Source: CAKRJP01 sp963634745
Lineage (GTDB): Bacteria; Bacillota; Clostridia; Lachnospirales; Lachnospiraceae
Assembly: GCA_963634745.1 (NCBI GenBank)
Contig: CAVHCX010000040.1
Span: 1-7,543, forward strand
DNA: 7,543 nt
Direction: 5' to 3'
Notes under the pieces: model-generated
Databases searched by the model: none
The model's input: only the letters and a program-made list of their open reading frames with translations
Told to the model about the DNA's origin: nothing
Shown here: positions 4,639-7,543 of the stretch, one piece after another
Layout of the letters: each line of letters opens with the position of its first letter
How positions within the stretch are numbered: position 1 is the first letter of the stretch
Position numbers and translations under genes: made by a program

Positions 4639-7437
4639 ATGAATTTAATTACGAATATTTTTAAAAATAAGAAACTTAAGGGGCAAGCAATTGTCCCTTA
4701 TTTATTGTTAACGATACTGACTCTGATCTTCTGCTACCTCTTCTGTACGAAATATGGAATCTTCGGATCCAAGGTGGACTGGATCAGCCAACACAGTGTA
4801 TTTCCTGATTACTTCAGACAACAATTTTATGAAACCGGAAAATTGATTCCCGAATTTGCTGCCAATATCGGCGGTGGACAAAATATTTTTAACTTTGCCT
4901 ACTATGGACTTCTTAGTCCTTTATTTTTGCCATCCTATGCCCTGCCCTTTGTGAAAATGACCGATTATGTCATGGGCATGTCTTTTGTCTGCCTCCTGGC
5001 CTCTGTACTTCTTTTGTACCATTGGCTTCGAAACAGAGACTTTTCCACGAAGATTAGTTTTTCTTCTGCCCTTGTATTTTTACTGACCGGTCCTGTGATC
5101 TATCACTCCTACAGCCAGATCATGTTTATGAATTATATGCCTTTTCTGATTCTTGGCTTTCTGAGTGTGGACAAATATTTTCAGGAAATTTCTTTTTTGG
5201 AGACTCATAAGATGCTGCCCTTTAGCAGACAAGTGCCGCTGATCATCAGTCTTTTTCTGATGATTATGACCAGCTTCTATTTCAGCATCGGAGGGATGCT
5301 GGCCTTGGTCATTTACGGAATTTATCGCTATGGACAGGCCTTGGAGTTCCTCCATCAAAAAGTAAGGCTTGGAAATTTTCTAATTGACGGGATTCATTTT
5401 ATAGAATCCTTTGTGATTGCAATTTGCCTAAGCGGGGTCTTTCTGGTACCTACGGCTTATGCCTTGTTCGGACGAAACAGTAATAACACGGCCTCCACTG
5501 CGAAAGAGATCAGTTCCCTGGCAAGCCTCCTTCTTCCGCGTATCAAGCTGGCAGGATTTTTATATTCCCCTTACGGCCTGGGATTCGGAACTTTTATTTT
5601 AACTGTACTTTTTGCATCCTTGGCCTACCGGAAGTGGAGCGAACGTTTTCTTGCATGGAGTGTTTTTATCCTCCTGACCGTCCCCATTTTTCTTTATATA
5701 TTAAATGGCGGTCTCTACCTGCGTTATAAGGCTTTTATTCCATTTTTGCCCCTGCTGTGTTATATGATGGCAAACTATTTAAGGTCTCTGGATCGGTCCT
5801 CGGACCATAGAATTTTAAGTCCCGGCCTGATTCCATATTTGCTTACAATTTTCAGCATCCTGCTCTTTCGCCACGGAAATAAATTTGAAAATTCCTGGAA
5901 ACTGATTTTGCTTGATGCCGTAATTATGCTGGCGGTTTACCTTTTCTTGCGAAAATGGCAGCCTTCGAAAAAGAGTTATCTCCTGGCCCTGCCCATGGTT
6001 TTCTTTCTTGCAGTCTTCGGAAGTATTTACGGAAGTAAGTATGGAACAGCAACCGATGTGAATTTCTTTAAGAAGGTAACAGATCCCTCCATCGACAAGG
6101 CAATCTCCAAGATCCTTGATGAAGACCAGGGCTACTACCGCATCTCACAGTTAGGATGCTCCAGTGAAAATGCCGCCGACCTTAATAGAATTTGGGATAT
6201 TAGGCAAAATATATCTTCGGTCTATACCTCTTCCTATAACACGGACTACCAGAACTTTCGCCAAAAAACATTTGACGTTGAACAACCCTTCCGTAATTAC
6301 CTTATGCAGTCGGTCTCACAGAATCCGGTTTATCAAAGGTTTATGGGAGAGAAATATATCATATCGACCAAAACATTGACCGGTTATACTTTGTATAAAG
6401 ATTACGGAAATTTTAAAGTATATCAAAATCCGGAGGCAGCGCCAATTGCCTATGGAACAGACCAGCTAATGTCCGAGACTGATTACAAAAAATTAGAATT
6501 TCCTTATAAGCAAACAGCCCTCTTATCCTATGCAGTGATTAAGGACGGCAATGTAAGGGATAGCTCTGCGAATGATAAGTCCGAAACCGGCTCTGTGAAT
6601 GACAGCATTCAAAAAACATCTGCGATTAAAAACGCACAGGGGCAAACTGGCATGGAAGAAGCTTCCGGCGCAGCCAATGTGCAAAAAACAAAACTCCACC
6701 TAGCCGACCAAAATAGTCCGGATTCAAATTCCGTTACCCCGTCCTGGTTGTCAGAAACAAGCAATGGATACCAGATAAAAGCCAAGAAAGCCCACAGTAT
6801 AAAAATGTATTTATATACGGATGAAGGATCCGCTCAGGACCAGTACCAGGCCCAGAATATCAAATCCAAGGACCACCTTCTCTTCCTAAGATTTCATGTT
6901 AAAAATCTTCATCCAAACAAAGACCTCTTGATCAGCGTAAATGGCGAGCGAAACAAACTAAGTGCCAAAAAGCATTTATACTATAACAATAATACGACTT
7001 TCACTTATGCCATTTGGCTTGCTGCGGGACAAGATTCTGTGAAGCTTACTTTTGATAAGGGATCTTATCAGATCTCGGATATAGAAAGCTATATTGGAAC
7101 CCTGCCGGATACTTCCCTATATCAATCCGAGTTTAAAGCAAACCGGACACAGACCAAGGGGAATGTGATTAGTGGAAGTATACAAATGCAAGCGGATGGA
7201 TATTTTATTACCAGCATACCCTATGACAAGGCCTTTGAGATTCAAGTGGATAAAAAGTCTGTAAAAGCAGAAAAAGTAAATACTGCATTTTTAGGATGCA
7301 AATTATCAAAAGGCAAGCATAACATCCGGATCAGCTACCATGCTCCGGGACTTGCCGCCGGAAAATGCATATCTGTAATAGGACTTTTATTATTAATAGC
7401 CCTATACATGAAAACAAAGAGGGAACAGTCGCATTAA
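4639..7437 (+). CDS. YfhO-family large membrane protein (putative GT-C-type glycosylation factor)
   Basis: The 932-residue protein matches the YfhO family of polytopic membrane proteins. In Bacillus subtilis and Listeria, homologues are needed to glycosylate lipoteichoic or wall teichoic acid outside the cell, using undecaprenyl-phosphate sugar made by a CsbB-like enzyme. After a first helix (about 18-37), the extracytoplasmic loop holds Asp47-Trp48, a candidate GT-C catalytic Asp region, then GGGQNIFNFAYYGLLSPL (78-95). About eleven more helices follow to about residue 466. A large extracytoplasmic domain (about 467-905) ends with the YfhO-like stretch GYFITSIPYDKAFEIQVD (854-871), and a last helix (909-925) returns to a basic tail. 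Residues about 637-705 are a low-complexity Ser/Asn/Asp/Lys/Gln insert, which may explain the somewhat long protein. AAGGAG (4625-4630), eight bases before the ATG, fixes the start. No CsbB or GtrA partner is in the window, so the acceptor polymer is unknown. Confidence 0.85.
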   Translation: MNLITNIFKNKKLKGQAIVPYLLLTILTLIFCYLFCTKYGIFGSKVDWISQHSVFPDYFRQQFYETGKLIPEFAANIGGGQNIFNFAYYGLLSPLFLPSYALPFVKMTDYVMGMSFVCLLASVLLLYHWLRNRDFSTKISFSSALVFLLTGPVIYHSYSQIMFMNYMPFLILGFLSVDKYFQEISFLETHKMLPFSRQVPLIISLFLMIMTSFYFSIGGMLALVIYGIYRYGQALEFLHQKVRLGNFLIDGIHFIESFVIAICLSGVFLVPTAYALFGRNSNNTASTAKEISSLASLLLPRIKLAGFLYSPYGLGFGTFILTVLFASLAYRKWSERFLAWSVFILLTVPIFLYILNGGLYLRYKAFIPFLPLLCYMMANYLRSLDRSSDHRILSPGLIPYLLTIFSILLFRHGNKFENSWKLILLDAVIMLAVYLFLRKWQPSKKSYLLALPMVFFLAVFGSIYGSKYGTATDVNFFKKVTDPSIDKAISKILDEDQGYYRISQLGCSSENAADLNRIWDIRQNISSVYTSSYNTDYQNFRQKTFDVEQPFRNYLMQSVSQNPVYQRFMGEKYIISTKTLTGYTLYKDYGNFKVYQNPEAAPIAYGTDQLMSETDYKKLEFPYKQTALLSYAVIKDGNVRDSSANDKSETGSVNDSIQKTSAIKNAQGQTGMEEASGAANVQKTKLHLADQNSPDSNSVTPSWLSETSNGYQIKAKKAHSIKMYLYTDEGSAQDQYQAQNIKSKDHLLFLRFHVKNLHPNKDLLISVNGERNKLSAKKHLYYNNNTTFTYAIWLAAGQDSVKLTFDKGSYQISDIESYIGTLPDTSLYQSEFKANRTQTKGNVISGSIQMQADGYFITSIPYDKAFEIQVDKKSVKAEKVNTAFLGCKLSKGKHNIRISYHAPGLAAGKCISVIGLLLLIALYMKTKREQSH

Positions 7438-7462
7438 GCGGCAGCTCCCTCTTATTACTTTT
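7419..7462 (+). terminator. Terminator of the YfhO-family gene, overlapping its stop codon
   Basis: Positions 7419-7432 pair with 7438-7451 at 12 of 14 positions (mismatches at 7425/7445 and 7427/7443, one G-U), with a 5-nt loop that contains part of the TAA stop (7435-7437). A T-rich but interrupted tail follows (7452-7462). The last codons of the gene therefore form the left arm. Confidence 0.8.
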
Positions 7463-7511
7463 ACACGCATTTTTCAATAGTTTTCGAAAAGCTAGGGTAA
7501 AATTTTAGTAG

Positions 7512-7541
7512 GAAAAATAAAAAAGAAGAAAGCATCCTTCT
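7512..7541 (-). terminator. Terminator for a convergent minus-strand gene beyond the right edge
   Basis: On the minus strand, 7541-7535 (AGAAGGA) pairs with 7530-7524 around a 4-nt loop, one pair being G-U. It is followed by a T-rich run (complement of 7513-7524). This implies a gene to the right of the window transcribed toward the YfhO-family gene. The hairpin could extend past 7543. I see no coding frame in 7463-7543. Confidence 0.5.
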
Positions 7542-7543
7542 GT

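Noticed and set aside
5080..5358. 92-codon minus-strand frame inside the YfhO-family gene
   Set aside because: Shadow of a membrane-protein coding region; no ribosome binding site, no family match.
6164..6379. 71-codon plus-strand frame inside the YfhO-family gene
   Set aside because: Out-of-frame overlap with a well-supported gene and no independent signals.
7481..7490. Palindrome TTTTCGAAAA downstream of the YfhO-family terminator
   Set aside because: Short AT-rich palindrome between two convergent terminators, with no promoter or gene to regulate; chance is sufficient.

Overview
The window looks like chromosomal DNA of a low-to-medium GC anaerobic member of the Bacillota, most likely class Clostridia and possibly Lachnospiraceae. 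The reasons are a two-subunit oxygen-sensitive class I fumarase, strong AAGGAG-type ribosome binding sites, sigma-A-like promoters, U-tract terminators and a YfhO-family membrane protein. The family-level guess is weak. No phage gene, transposase gene or CRISPR array is present.

Left part, minus strand (1-2501). A promoter (TTGAAA-17-TATACT) drives a probable three-gene operon: fumarate hydratase alpha subunit (fumA, GTG start), beta subunit (fumB, three bases after the alpha stop) and a PlsC-type lysophospholipid acyltransferase, closed by a strong terminator at 195-235. Further left, a perfect consensus promoter (TTGACA-17-TATAAT) drives a tRNA-Ser(GCU), which is cut by the left window edge. 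Its roughly 55-nt 5' leader holds two perfect inverted repeats.

Middle part (2502-3216), the most unusual stretch. Divergent from fumA is a complete small transcription unit: promoter, ribosome binding site, a 45-codon gene for a basic single-pass membrane peptide, and a strong terminator. It is followed by a long imperfect inverted repeat of about 210 bp (2912-3122). The mismatches between its arms are almost all of the kind that become G-U pairs in a minus-strand RNA. This suggests a structured RNA, or a MITE-like or ERIC-like dispersed element with a preferred orientation.

Right part, plus strand (3139-7462). A TTGACT-17-TAAAAT promoter lies inside a 9-bp inverted repeat and precedes a neurotransmitter:sodium symporter (NSS) family amino-acid transporter. 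A 932-residue YfhO-family membrane protein follows, probably a GT-C-like factor for glycosylating cell-envelope polymers, with a terminator overlapping its stop codon. At the extreme right edge, a minus-strand terminator implies a convergent gene beyond the window.

The genes cover a TCA/dicarboxylate enzyme, phospholipid synthesis, sodium-coupled amino-acid uptake and envelope modification. They do not form one obvious pathway. The best candidates for undescribed biology are the small membrane peptide unit and the adjacent large hairpin element.
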